Origin: Toxonevra muliebris
Taxonomy: Eukaryota > Arthropoda > Insecta > Diptera > Pallopteridae
Direction of reading: 5' to 3'
Assembly (NCBI GenBank): GCA_963691655.1
Contig: OY829327.1
Location: 80,054,019-80,118,018 of the forward strand
DNA length: 64,000 nucleotides
Part shown: positions 12,037 through 23,279 of the stretch, in pieces
How the letters are laid out: the number at the start of each line of letters is the position of its first letter
Numbering within the stretch: the first letter of the stretch is position 1
Notes under the pieces: generated by a model
What the model was told of the DNA's origin: nothing
What the model saw: only the letters and a program-made list of their open reading frames with translations
Database searches by the model: none
Program-made: the position numbers and the translations under genes

Positions 12037-13333
12037 AGGAGTGAGATTGAAAAAATCTTAACATACGTTTTACCTAATAATTTTTTTTGGGTGTAAAATT
12101 TAAAAATTTCTTTGATCTAGTTATCTTTGAAAAATATGTCAGTTGTTATTTTTAATAATAAACATGTTGATTTATTGTGAGTTTGATCAGAATGAGTGAA
12201 GAAAAAGAAGTACATCTTAAAGTTATTCAAAATTTTCAAAAAAATCCAAATTGGTCCTACAAAAAATTGGCCAAAGAATTGAAGGTCTGCCGTCAAACTG
12301 TTTCCAATGTTATTAAACAGTTTCAGGAGAATTTGACCATCGATAGGAAACCTGGTTCGGGAAGAAAACAAGAACCACATGATATTGGGAAAGCCAAGAA
12401 AATTGAAAGCATATTGAAAAGATCTCCAAACACATCTGGTAGAAAAGCTGCCCGGTTATCCCAGTGCTCTGACTATTTGGTGCGAAAAGTTAAAGCCAAT
12501 GCAGGGCTGAAAACATACAAAATCCAAAAAGTTCCAGACAGGAATGCTGCAAAAAATTTAGACGCCAAAAGTAGGGCTCGGAAATTAAAATCGAATTTCA
12601 TACAAAAATATTCATGTTGTATAATGGACGACGAAACGTAGGTACTGGCAGATTTTACGCAGCTTCCGGATAAACATTTTTATATTGCTGATGCTCGAGG
12701 AAATATCGAAGAACAATTTAGAATCCAAAAGCAGACAAAATTTCCTAAAAAATTCCTGGTATGGCAAGCAATGTGCAGTTGCGCCAAAAAAAGCAAATCA
12801 TTTGTTACAGTGGGCTCTATAAATACCGAAATATACATCAAAGAATGTTTGAAAAAACGACTTCTTCCTTTCATAAGAGAGCACAATGTGTCCACATATT
12901 TTTGACCTGATTTGGCATTATGTCACTACGGCAAGAAAGCTCTGGAGTGGTACCAAAGTAATAACATAGTTTTTGTACCAAGAGAGGCCAATTCTCCAAA
13001 TTGCCCGGAGCTAAGACCAGTGGAGAGATATTGGGCTCTTGTGAAAAGAAACTTAAAGAGCACAAAAAAGGTGTCACAAAACATCGAAGATTTTAAAAGG
13101 AGATGGGCAAACTGTTCCGAAAGGGTGTCTGAAACAACTATCAAATCTCTAATGGAAGGCTTACCAAAAAAGGTCCACGAGTTCATAAATAGTGGTTAGA
13201 ACTATAAACGTTATATTTTTTTGTAATCTGTAAAATATTATCAATCAAATAAAAAAAATCAAAACTCCAAGATCAACCGTTTAAAAATTATTGAATTTTT
13301 TATATATATTGAGATATTTTCTATTTCACTCCC
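12037..13333 (+). mobile_element. Tc1/mariner-superfamily element, DD37E type, copy 1
   Basis: The ends are inverted repeats: left GGAGTGAGATTGAAAAAATC, right (reverse complement) GGGAGTGAAATAGAAAATAT. Both abut TA dinucleotides (12035-12036 and 13334-13335), as expected for this superfamily. The element is about 1.3 kb with one transposase frame inside. A second copy in opposite orientation lies at 35860-37106. Confidence 0.85.
12192..13199 (+). pseudogene. DD37E-type transposase, two premature stops
   Basis: The frame encodes a 335-residue transposase in phase throughout, from MSEEKE at 12192 to the TAG at 13197. Residues 1-70 form a helix-turn-helix region (WSYKKLAKELKVCRQTVSNV). The first catalytic Asp is in MDDET near residue 147, the second in PDLALCHY at residue 240, and the Glu in RPVERYW at residue 278. 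Thirty-seven residues separate the last two, which defines DD37E. Two codons are stops: TAG at 12639-12641, directly after MDDET, and TGA at 12903-12905, directly before PDLA. Both positions are also stops in the 36-kb copy. As it stands the copy cannot make full-length protein without readthrough. A GTG 15 bases upstream is less likely as the start than the ATG used here. Confidence 0.85.
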
Positions 13334-15987
13334 TATTTATTATCTTTAATTGGATTTAACCAACATATCTATTCTTTTACAAACTTTATTAGAATTAAAC
13401 TTGTTGCTCTAGCATTTTTATTTTAAATAATAAACGAAATAAACATGTACTCTTGCTGTATAAAGTATAAGTGTCTAATAGTAGCAGATTCAAGTTCACA
13501 AGCTAACCCAACTATTGAACCTACGCTGCTACGCTGCTAATAAAAAGATTATTTAAGGAAGCTAAAGTTTTCAGCATCTTAGGGTTTTGCTTTTTTGCCA
13601 TCCCTTGTTAGCTTCATAAGTATGCTTAACATATACTTTTGAATTTACATGTTGTCTGGGTGACATTTGGTTGGTAAAATATTTATGGAGATGGGTAATA
13701 CATGTTCTACTTAGCTTTGCTAGATAATCGGCTTCACAAATTTCTTAGAATTTCACTATGACTTGGTAACCAATAAAAAAAACACAGACAAGTTCAACTT
13801 GTCGAACCACCTACGTAGTTTATTTTAGAAATATTAAAAGAATAAAAATAATGCTTGCATTTACTAACATATAAATTTAAATTGCACACATAACATAAGA
13901 AAAGCTGCAAGTATTACAGCTAAAATTTTCCAATGACGTCAAAGACGAAAAAAATAACAAACAAAGAACGTAATAAAAAAAAAATATTAAATTTTTGTTT
14001 TTAAATATATGTGCAATTAGCCACGAAAATGAAATTATAGCATTTTAATTGGATAAAAGAAAATTTCAAAATATTTTCTTTACAGAAATTCACACATTTT
14101 AAGATTAATTTTTTTTATGTATTGATTAAAATTGTTTTCGGATGATTTAGTATGACTGTTGTGATTTGTATTTATATATTTAACCTAGAATTATTGGAAG
14201 GAATTTGGCAAAGTGGCGATGTATCAAAAATTTTAGCATTGCGTTGGTCTTGTAATTTATCAAGATATTTTTCACTAAGGATAGAGATTTCTTTCTTTAG
14301 AAGAATCATTTTGAGATCCGAGTGAATAGCCAAAATTTTTAAAATACCAGGGGCTCCTGGGATTATTCGAAGAGATCATGCAGTGGTGAGTGACAAGTGT
14401 CTTTTTTTTTAGAGTAAATATGATATGAGTTTCGACTCGTTTATTCCAATTCGTGATTGAGACAGAAATTTTTCCAGGAAATTAATATGATTTTAAAAAT
14501 ATTTTGATGCTAGTTTGTGGTTAAAATGGCTTGAAATAATAACAGTGACATCAATAAATGTTGATTGTCTAAAAGCCGATTTTTTTTGGCATAAAGTCAA
14601 ATTTTTTATGATTTTATATTTTAAAACTGAATCGATTTTCTGAAACTAGATATCCAAGATAGACAAAAAATATATTGGATTGAATTTTATGAACAACAGT
14701 TTTTTTTGGCGCACGATCAAAGTCAACTGATTGAGTAGGAAGTTGATTTGACAAACTTTTGGGAAAAACATTGACTGTCTTTAATCGTAAATATTTCTCA
14801 AAATTTAAAATGGAGATAAAGTGTAAATATGGAAAACATTAGTTAAGGTGTGTTAAATAAATGGTTGATACTACTTTTTTCATAATTGTCTGTTGTTGTA
14901 CAATTGTGCAATGTTTTGTTCACGTGCAATTTTATATAAAACCTAACAATTGTGTTTGTGTTTTATGGAATATTACTTTTTAAGTGAAAGCTCTTGCAAA
15001 AAGTTGCATATTCCAAGTTAATAACAAAAGTATTCAGAATAATGTGTTATTAAAAACTTTTGCCCGATTTAAAGATATTTGGAATTTCTAGAAACACTTG
15101 AATTTCAACACGAAGAAACGCTTAGAGTTTGACAAGAGAGTAGTTGTAAAAATGATGTTGTTTTCAATTGGGTTCTTAAAAAAAAAAAAAAAAAAAAAAT
15201 AATAGCAATGAACTGATGAAAAGATGAAACTAAGAAAAAAAAGGAATTTGCTTGATTTTGTTAAAAAAAAAACGTCGGGGTTGTAACAGAATATTAAATC
15301 GGTTTAAAAGAACATACCCAAAATGGGTTTCTTCATTCATTATTATTGCAATTAATGATAGATATTATGAAAACCCATGTTCAAGTAAAATGGGATAAAC
15401 TCAGCTCAGTTATGCAGAAGCAAAGAATCGATTGAAGGCAAAGCTGGTAATTGATCTTTTATTAGAGCAAAATCACAATATTGATATAATGGTTCCTGCT
15501 ACTACAATTACGGCTAAAAAATCAGACAGTAAAGGTTTGGCGTGTTTTGTAAAAGAGAGTACGTCTTTTCCCAGCACGGCCAAGAAAACAGCTTTCTTCC
15601 GAACAAACCAAGTTAGTTCCGTTTCCTCCTGATGAAGCCTTTGTTTTATACTTGAAAACGACTTCAGTAGCAATATGTAAATATGGTATGAGGTTACTTA
15701 ATAAAGAAAGGAACTGTGATATATCCTAACTATAACGAAATAATTAAATGCAAGCAATAACAATAATGTATAATATGAATTATGGATAACATAACAATGA
15801 TTTAATATGAAGTATTCAAATATTTCTAATTTTAGACAGAGACCAGGGGAAGAAGAGAGGGGTCGTGGGATTATGACCCCTAAAATTTTGCCCCTAGAAT
15901 CTGCTGCGAGGTTTCATATTCAATTTCAGATTTATATCTGCGATACTAACATAACATATATACATACATATATCCAAATTAACTACA
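13334..15987. other. Non-coding stretch with A-run and a possible decayed frame
   Basis: Mostly featureless AT-rich DNA with an A-run at 15178-15199. Around 15390-15632 (+) a frame reads LSYAEAK-like sequence, then a Lys/Ser/Thr-rich stretch ending VSSVSS. It is slightly less AT-biased than its surroundings and could be a scrap of a retroelement ORF1. That is a weak guess. Confidence 0.4.
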
Positions 15988-16239
15988 TATCGCTTATTTA
16001 CTAAAAGACTGTCATAGCTCAAAAAACCCGATTTTGCAGGAGACGCATTTAAAGTTTTCAATTGACTCCCACTTTGCAGAAAAAAGAAGAAATCTTACAG
16101 TTCTCACGCGCAGAGTATACAAAATATTAATATGAAATTTTAACACAATATGAAGCGTGACATAATGAATAATTCTGCGTCATTAACTCAAAAATCGTGT
16201 TTTTTGATTTATGACAGTCTTTTAGTAAATGAACGATAT
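15988..16239. mobile_element. Small inverted-repeat element, about 250 bp
   Basis: The left arm (15988-16035) contains TTTACTAAAAGACTGTCATA and AAAAAACCCGATTTT. The right arm (16191-16239) is its reverse complement with few mismatches (AAAATCGTGTTTTTT, TATGACAGTCTTTTAGTAAA). About 150 bp separate the arms and no frame is present. This is a typical MITE layout, but no unambiguous target duplication was found. Confidence 0.7.
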
Positions 16240-16500
16240 GAAAAGTAGGCGTCGAAGTTGTCCGATTTTCTCTGTTTTCGGTATAGTTAAATTTCTCGAG
16301 TAAATATATCTACTCACCAAATTTTAGCTTTCTATCTATGATACTTTACAAGACATATGCATTTGAGATAAGCAGTATATGGGAAGTAGACGTGGCACTT
16401 GTCCGATTTTACCCATTTTTGTATTTTATTATGAATATGGTACCCGAAGCATATATGTAAAGTTTCAGACAAATACTTCTTGTCTACGACTTTATGCAAA
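16235..16500 (+). repeat. Two direct units of about 140 bp with GTCCGATTTT motif
   Basis: AAAGTAGGCGTCGAAGTTGT followed by CCGATTTTCTC near 16240 is repeated, diverged, as AAGTAGACGTGGCACTTGTC plus CGATTTTACCC near 16384. Both are followed by a TTTT-GTAT block and a sequence resembling AAATTTTAGCTTTC or AAGTTTCAGACAAA. Only two units were recognised. Confidence 0.5.
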
Positions 16501-16549
16501 AAAAAAAAACGGTTTTTGGACCATAGTGCCTTGGTTATTCATTACACTA

Positions 16550-17743
16550 TGCGACAAAAATTTGTGTGAAAAAAATCAACGAAACGTAACTAGAAAATTT
16601 GGTAAGATTACAATGTCAGTAGTTGATCCTGAAAAGAATTTTGAAAAGTTAGCTCCGGTTTAGGATTAATTGATGTTTGAAGTCGAACCCTTTGGCGCTT
16701 CGTTATTTCCTCAAAATTCGATTTGTTTTGCTATTTTCGGTCCTTAAAACCACTTAACGCTCGCCAATCATCTTGTAATTTTGCGCACTTGTTTTCAAAA
16801 GAAAGCAGTTTAAGAATCTCTAACTAGAATTGGACAATTCAAAATAGCGGATTAATATGGCGACCACATATAAAGTTGTCGTTGTCTATCTTCAAAAAAA
16901 TATCTAATAAAAATGTACAGAAAAAGTTTGTAAAAAAAAATCCCATTGAAGGCCACAGGGTCACCAATGGCCCATGACAGCTCAGACCTTCAGAAGTGTT
17001 AAATGCCTGTTTTGGCAGATTCGGATTCAGTTTTGTGCTATCTTTTCGGGTTTCCTTACGGTCCCGAAAGGAACTCCGGGTTTACAATACAAAAATTTTT
17101 TATTAACTCTGAAATTTGAACCAAAAACCAAACAATTTAAACTATAAAATTGTGAGCGCCAATGGGTTAATATATTAGCACGTTATTATGTTACAATCGA
17201 TGAGTCATCAGTACATGAAATTTCATAGTAATTGGCAGATGGAGAGTAACTCAAAAATGATTGTAAGATTTGAATCGAAAAATCGGAAAGTTAAAGTTAA
17301 AACAAAATGTGGGTGCCAATGCGTTAAAATATCAATATTTTTTGAATAGGTTATTGTTATGCGAAATTTTATGGTAATTGACTAACAGCTAATATTTTAA
17401 AAATTGATTTAAAAATTTAACCTTAAATTTACATGTGGTCGCCATATTGATCCGCCATTTTGAATTATCCAATTCTGGTTAGAGATTCTTAAACTGCTTT
17501 CTTTTAAAAATAAGTGTGCAAAATTTCAAGATGATTGGCGAGTGCTAAGTGATTTTAAGGACCGAAAATAGCAAATCGAGTTTTGAGAAAATAACGAAGC
17601 GCCAAAGGGTTCGACTTCAAACATCAATTAATCCTAAACCGGAGCTAACCTTTTCAAAATTCTTTTCAGGATCAACTACTGACATCGTACCAAATTTTTT
17701 AGTCACGTTTCGTTGATTTTTTGAAATGAAGACAAATTAGCGT
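16550..17743. mobile_element. Long-arm foldback element, about 1.2 kb
   Basis: The left arm (about 16550-16877) runs ATCAACGAAACGT, GTCAGTAGTTGATCCTGAA, AGTTAGCTCCGGTTTAGGAT, GTCGAACCCTTTGGCGCTTC and ATATGGCGACCACAT. The right arm (about 17430-17743) is the same sequence reverse-complemented and in reverse order. The spacer is about 550 bp with two diverged GCCAATG-GTTAA blocks. Arms of over 300 bp with no coding capacity point to a foldback or long-TIR non-autonomous transposon. Mismatches are frequent, so it is not recent. Confidence 0.8.
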
Positions 17744-20049
17744 AAAGGATTATGACATTGCTTTCCGAAATTTTAGCTAAGATATCGAGCGATCTGTATG
17801 TGAAGTCTTTGTATTTTAGATAAAAATTTTCTATTTATCAAATAGTTTTCAAAAAAGAAATGAAAATTTATTGAAAGTCAAACTTTTGTACAAACAAATT
17901 AAGGACGTGGATAATGTATAAGAAAATGGCGGAACCAAACTGTTTCCATTTAAATGCAAATCTCATTTCACTGACAATACGATGGAATTGTTCGATAGTA
18001 TCAAGTTTCTGCCTGAAGGAAAGCTGCTGTTGAGGAATATATAACTTTTTCTATTCTTAAGAACTGGGAGGACTAATTTGATAAAAATTGTTTAAAATAA
18101 CATAGAAAATACGGATAACAGGCTTATAGTTACGTATGAGTTTACCTTTGTGGAGTCTTTTCTTGGTTTTAGTACCATTTTAATCTGAGATTGCTTTCAG
18201 GCATAAGAATAGTACCCAGTTCGAAAAACAGTATTGAATATATGCAAGAATGCATTAATACAGTTTTGTGTAGTTATTTGACCATCTTCTCTGTTATGAG
18301 ATCAGGACTTGAAGCTTTTTTTGCGATTTATTTCATTTGAGATTAAGATGCTACATATATTATATAGAGACAGATAGACTTTGTTGCTAGTCTCTTTTGA
18401 TAGCATATAATAAATAAATATTTTCTTTATAGCAGGGTTTGTTAAAGCTTTTTTAATAGAAAATATTAGAATTTGAAACTTGATAGTAGGATTATTGGGA
18501 ATACCCACAGACTTCATATGGTTTACAAATGCTACTATTTTTTCACTATCTTTTTTGACCAGCTACCAATAGCTAGACGAGTGAGTGGTATAGACCAAAT
18601 GGAACCTTTTTAACTTTTCCGCAACACAACGATGTTGGGGATAGAATATGTCATAAATGAATCAGAAAAAGAAATAAAATTTAAATAAAATTTAGTCTAA
18701 ATGGTGTTTAATTGAAGAAAAGCTTGTGTGATATAATAAATAATTCAAATCGGCTTTAAAAGGAATTCAATATTTAATAACCTATCTTTACACCTTACGC
18801 AGCATGGCAATATACAAAAGAAATTCGTATTTTCTTTTTGGAATCTTGAAAAGTCGACAGAAATGCACTACACGATGTGTGATTGAGTTTTACTTAATTA
18901 GATTATTATTTTTATGCGGAAACTGATGCTAATCTGCTTAAAGCCTCGGGTTGCGGTCTTTGTTACATTTGGCTGGCAATGACAAATTCAATGAAAGTTT
19001 TGCATTTATTTTATTATTTTTGCGCTTATCTGACAGGTGAGCAAAAGATCTGTGCAGCGAAAAGTAATTATTTAGGTTAAGAAAACGTGCGATTGTTGAC
19101 GTCACTAAAGACGATCAGCTTTGATACTTAGTTACTAACATTGCGCATTAAACACATTTGTATAAAATAATTACTGTTTATAGGTATAAAATTTTTTAGA
19201 TTTACATAATTATCTTTCAATTTACAATAATTTTTGTGATTATTTACCTAACACATGCCGCAAATTTGCAGTTGTAATTATTGTACAACATTGTAAAACA
19301 GTACAGCACGAGTGTATAAAATGCGGGCGTAAATAAAACTTTTAAAAATATAAGCAGATACTTAGTTAAAAAGCATATTTTTGCTTTTTCAGTTGCTATC
19401 GGTAACTACCAACCTTCTCCTGAAATCTTTTCCTTATTTTCATCAATAACCTTTTGTCATCGATTTTCACCATTTTCTCGATTTCAAAAATTTTGATTTC
19501 TGCGGCAAAAATAACATTATTTGTATTTGTATAGCCAACATTAAAAAATATCCAAATTGACATTGTAAAATGTAATGTAATTTTAGCGTTACTGAATTCA
19601 ACGTGAAAAATATATAATGTGATAATGTAATTTTAATATTGAGAATGTTAACTTTTAACATTTAAAATGTAGAATTGATATTACTTAATGTAAATTTGAT
19701 ATGATCTTAACGTAGAGCTTTAATGTTGAAATTAAAAAAAAAAGAAGTACAGCAAACCAATTTGTTTTTACGAAATATACAGTGAAGGAAGGACAAAAAC
19801 CTACATCCAGCACCGGATTTTAAGTTTCTCTAAACCTAAGAATCGAAAGGAAAAATTAGGTTTGCTGTTTTATAAAAGATGATTAAAAAAAATATTTACT
19901 ACTATAGCATAATAGTTCATGCAGAGACCCAAACTTAGCAACTAAAAATCTGGTGTGGTTTATGAAGACTTTTGTCCTACATTGCATATAATTTTATTCG
20001 ATTAATAAATTTTTATTTACAAATAATATTTAAACAAAAAAATAATTCC
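17744..20049. other. Non-coding stretch, no feature recognised
   Basis: AT-rich, with no coding-like frame. Short ATGTTAA-type patches occur around 19560-19690 but do not form a clear array. Confidence 0.5.
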
Positions 20050-20430
20050 TTATTTCTAAATACAGAATCTTCATTGAAATAAGTTTTTTGGGAAATTTTC
20101 TGATGAATTGGGGCACGTGAGACACGAAAAACTGTTTTTTGGGATTTTTCATTTTTTGAGGTAACATTTCCCGTGAAAAATAATATTAGATTCATGTTCA
20201 TAAACTGAAATTACACAAAAATAGGCTTTTTCCGTCGTTTTATGATGACTTGGTTAAGCGTAAGACCCGAAAAACAGCATTTTTGGACCTCTTTTGAGGT
20301 TAGGGACAACACGAAACATTTCCCGTGAAAAATAATATTAGATTTATATTCGGCGAAACAAAATATACGAAAAAAGGCTTTACCTGTTTTTTTATGATGA
20401 CTTGGGTAAACGTACGCTTCATAAAACTAT
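20050..20430 (+). repeat. Three diverged direct units of about 115-150 bp
   Basis: ACATTTCCCGTGAAAAATAA occurs at about 20164 and 20318. Each is followed by TATTAGATT-ATATTC and then GGCTTT and TATGATGACTTGG near 20240 and 20392. An upstream, more diverged unit begins near 20070 and shares GATGA-TTGG, then a GACACGAAAAACTGTTTTT block. Downstream, at 20458-20480, a CGCCATATTGGTCCGCCAT block also occurs in the foldback elements at 4 kb and 17 kb. Confidence 0.65.
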
Positions 20431-23230
20431 TATTTGAAGGTGAGGTGGTGTACTTGCAGCCGCCATATTGGTCCGCCATCATGCCAAATCCAAAAAGGCC
20501 TTGTTGCTTTCGAAACTAGAGATAATAAGCTTTCAGTTGAGCCCAAACATGCCATAAAATACTTTAACTGATTTTAAACAGGGGGAGGGGGGTCTCCCGT
20601 TGACAGAGAAAGTCCCATATAATTGTTTTTCTGTATTTTATTAGTAGAGCAAATATTTAAGTTTACTGATTTTTTTTTTTGTTTTTTTTTTTTTTTGATA
20701 CCCGCGATTAGATTAGCTTAGACTATGCAGACGCCTATATTCGATTTCACCAGATTAATGCAGTTTTTTCACTTATCTTTTTGAAGCTTAAGAAAAAAGT
20801 TTTTCACAATTGATAAGTATTGCTTATACTTTTAATGGCAAATTTTGCATGAGATAAAATCAAAAAGTACCCGAAAAAATATAATATAATAAGTAATAAA
20901 AGTATTTTTAATGTATTTTTAACATTAAAATTAAAACGAATTATTATAAATTTGATAGTTTTAATGTAAATTCAACATGAAACATATCAATGTAACATTG
21001 CTTACTGTAAAATGGAATTTTTTTTTACATTAAAAATGCTGTTACAAAATTGTAGAAATTATTGCTAATTTCTTTTATTTTGATATTGATTTTAATTAAT
21101 TCATTTGGTTTGAAACAATATAGATATATTTATACAAAAGAATAAGGTTTAATGATTTGGTACGAGTGAAGATCGCGAGCGAGGGTTCTTTGGCGACTAA
21201 AGGTGATAAACGAGTGATGCATAGAAAGTACTAAATAACTTAAATCTATTACAATATTTCATGATAGTACTTTAAAAGAGTTCAACACAAATTTCAATAT
21301 AAATTTCAGATCAATAAACAAAACAATAGAGAATATAATTGAATTTAGGAATTGAATATTATTCATTCGGAACTGGTTCCGACAAAAATATTAATTTTAC
21401 ATTGTAATTTTTTTTTTTTTTGGGTGTAGCTTAAATTTCTTGTTTCTAAGTGATTTTCGATTTTTTACGTCTCTGCTACTCTGTGGATACATCGAACAAA
21501 AACCGCAACCTTTTTTCTTTTTTTATATGAAGTTTTTATGCTTTCAATTTAAGAGAATTCCCGCCATTAGAGTGCTTTTCTTAAGCTCTCAATCGATGGT
21601 TGTGTGTTATAGGGTAATAGGGGTTTCTTTTTACCATAGTTTAGGGGATATAGAATCTAATTCAATAATTTCTGCAATTGCTATGGTTCATTTGGATGCC
21701 TTTGGTATTTCCTGCCCAGTAGACTTTGAGAAATTTAATCTGTCTTTGCTCTTCTTTTTTGTCTTACTTTATAAAGGATAAGGTGGTTAAAAACTCCGAA
21801 GTGTGTACGATTATTTTGCTTCCCCATTTATCTACGCTCATTTCAAAAGAGATTTTCATAAAAAGATAATTACAATTTATACATAAACATTTTTAAATAA
21901 AAAAAAAAGAAACGCAGTGATTATAAAATTTTTAGTGATTATAAAATTTTTAAACTAAGGGATTAAGACAAAGACAAGGCAAAACTGCTACTGTTTATAA
22001 CAGAAATCGTAAAATGATATTAAAGTAATTTAAGCGAGACAAAAATGTTACTGTGTAGCTACTTACATAGATTGAGACTAATTAGAAATAAGCTGCCAAC
22101 ACATGCGAGTATTTTTGTAGTAAGATGAGATAAGTGAGGAAGGTACTTCGGTATGCATTTGAATGGGACATGTGAGTGAGTGAGTGAGTCTTGTGATATG
22201 TTGTGAAGTAGTGATCATTGAAGTGAAGAAATGTTGAGGCGGAAAGAAACTAATGTGTGATGACTGTAACAAAAATAAAGCACTAAAGAATTTTAAATAT
22301 GTATGAATTTTTTATAATATTTATAAAAAATTCACTTGATATGCAAATTGTTGATGTTAAATTAAGCATCATAAAAAAATCACATAATTCACGTGAATCA
22401 GTTTACATTTGAATATGAATTGGGTTAAAAAAAAGCAACAGTAAGAAATTGTTAAAAATATATAAACATAAACAAACAAAATTTAAGACACAATAAAATT
22501 AATTTATAATATTCTTCTACGAAATCAAAACCGCTTCGTTTTTTGTTTTTAACTGAATTCAAAATTATGTAAATATCGTTTTCAAATGAAATTCGTATCT
22601 AAAAATATTGCTTATCACATGTTATTAAAAGAAGATACATTGGCATGACGGAATCAGTGAGTGAATGACTGAATGACTGAATGAATGAATCACAAATAAA
22701 TTTAAAGTTAATATTGAAGATGAGTGTATGTAGTTAAGACATGGCCATAAGAAATATTAAGTTTTATTATAATACAAATTATATATAAATAGATATGTAA
22801 AAAATGCACAACAATCAAGTGACATTTATGCAAGTACGCAGTAGTTAGTAAATGAATATATTATGCTAATAAGCTTAATCATGCTTTAACAAAGATGAAT
22901 ATGATAAATGCTAATGAAGTTAATGATGAATTGTTGTAGATGATGACGCTGATGATAATAATAGCGCCAGTGCAGTAGTAGTGATAATAATATTATTACC
23001 TATATTTTTTTTATTTTATTATTGTTAATGCGTCTGAATATGAGTTTGAGTTGAGGAGCGTGTGACTGTCTTATCACATGCAACACACTTGTGGAATAAA
23101 TGTAAATAAATGATTATATAATAGACTATTAAGTGTGGTTATGTTTATATATTTATAGCACAATATACACACACATATTTTTAATAATCTTGCATAAATG
23201 AAAGTAGCAACAAAAAAGAGAGGCTACTTA
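20431..23230. other. Non-coding stretch with G-tract and microsatellites
   Basis: A GGGGGAGGGGGG tract occurs at 20581-20592. GTGA repeats lie at 22171-22190 and TGAA/TGAC repeats at 22656-22690. A 113-codon frame at 21440-21781 is Phe/Leu/Ser-rich as expected from T-rich DNA and is not treated as a gene. Confidence 0.5.
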
Positions 23231-23279
23231 CTTTGTCAGGTTTAGGAAAGTTGTGTATTTCCCAGTTTTCTTCACTTTT

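Noticed and set aside
15213..15235. CTGATGAAAAGATGAAAC, a compact hammerhead-like string
   Set aside because: Only about six bases separate the two core boxes, with no possible helix II.
20100..20145. CTGATGA followed at about 20 nt by CACGAAAAAC, resembling a hammerhead core
   Set aside because: The bases between do not close into helix II (first and last positions cannot pair), and there is no matching helix I or cleavage triplet.
21440..21781. 113-codon plus-strand frame
   Set aside because: Phe/Leu/Ser composition follows from T-rich DNA. No motif, splice context or similarity recognised.
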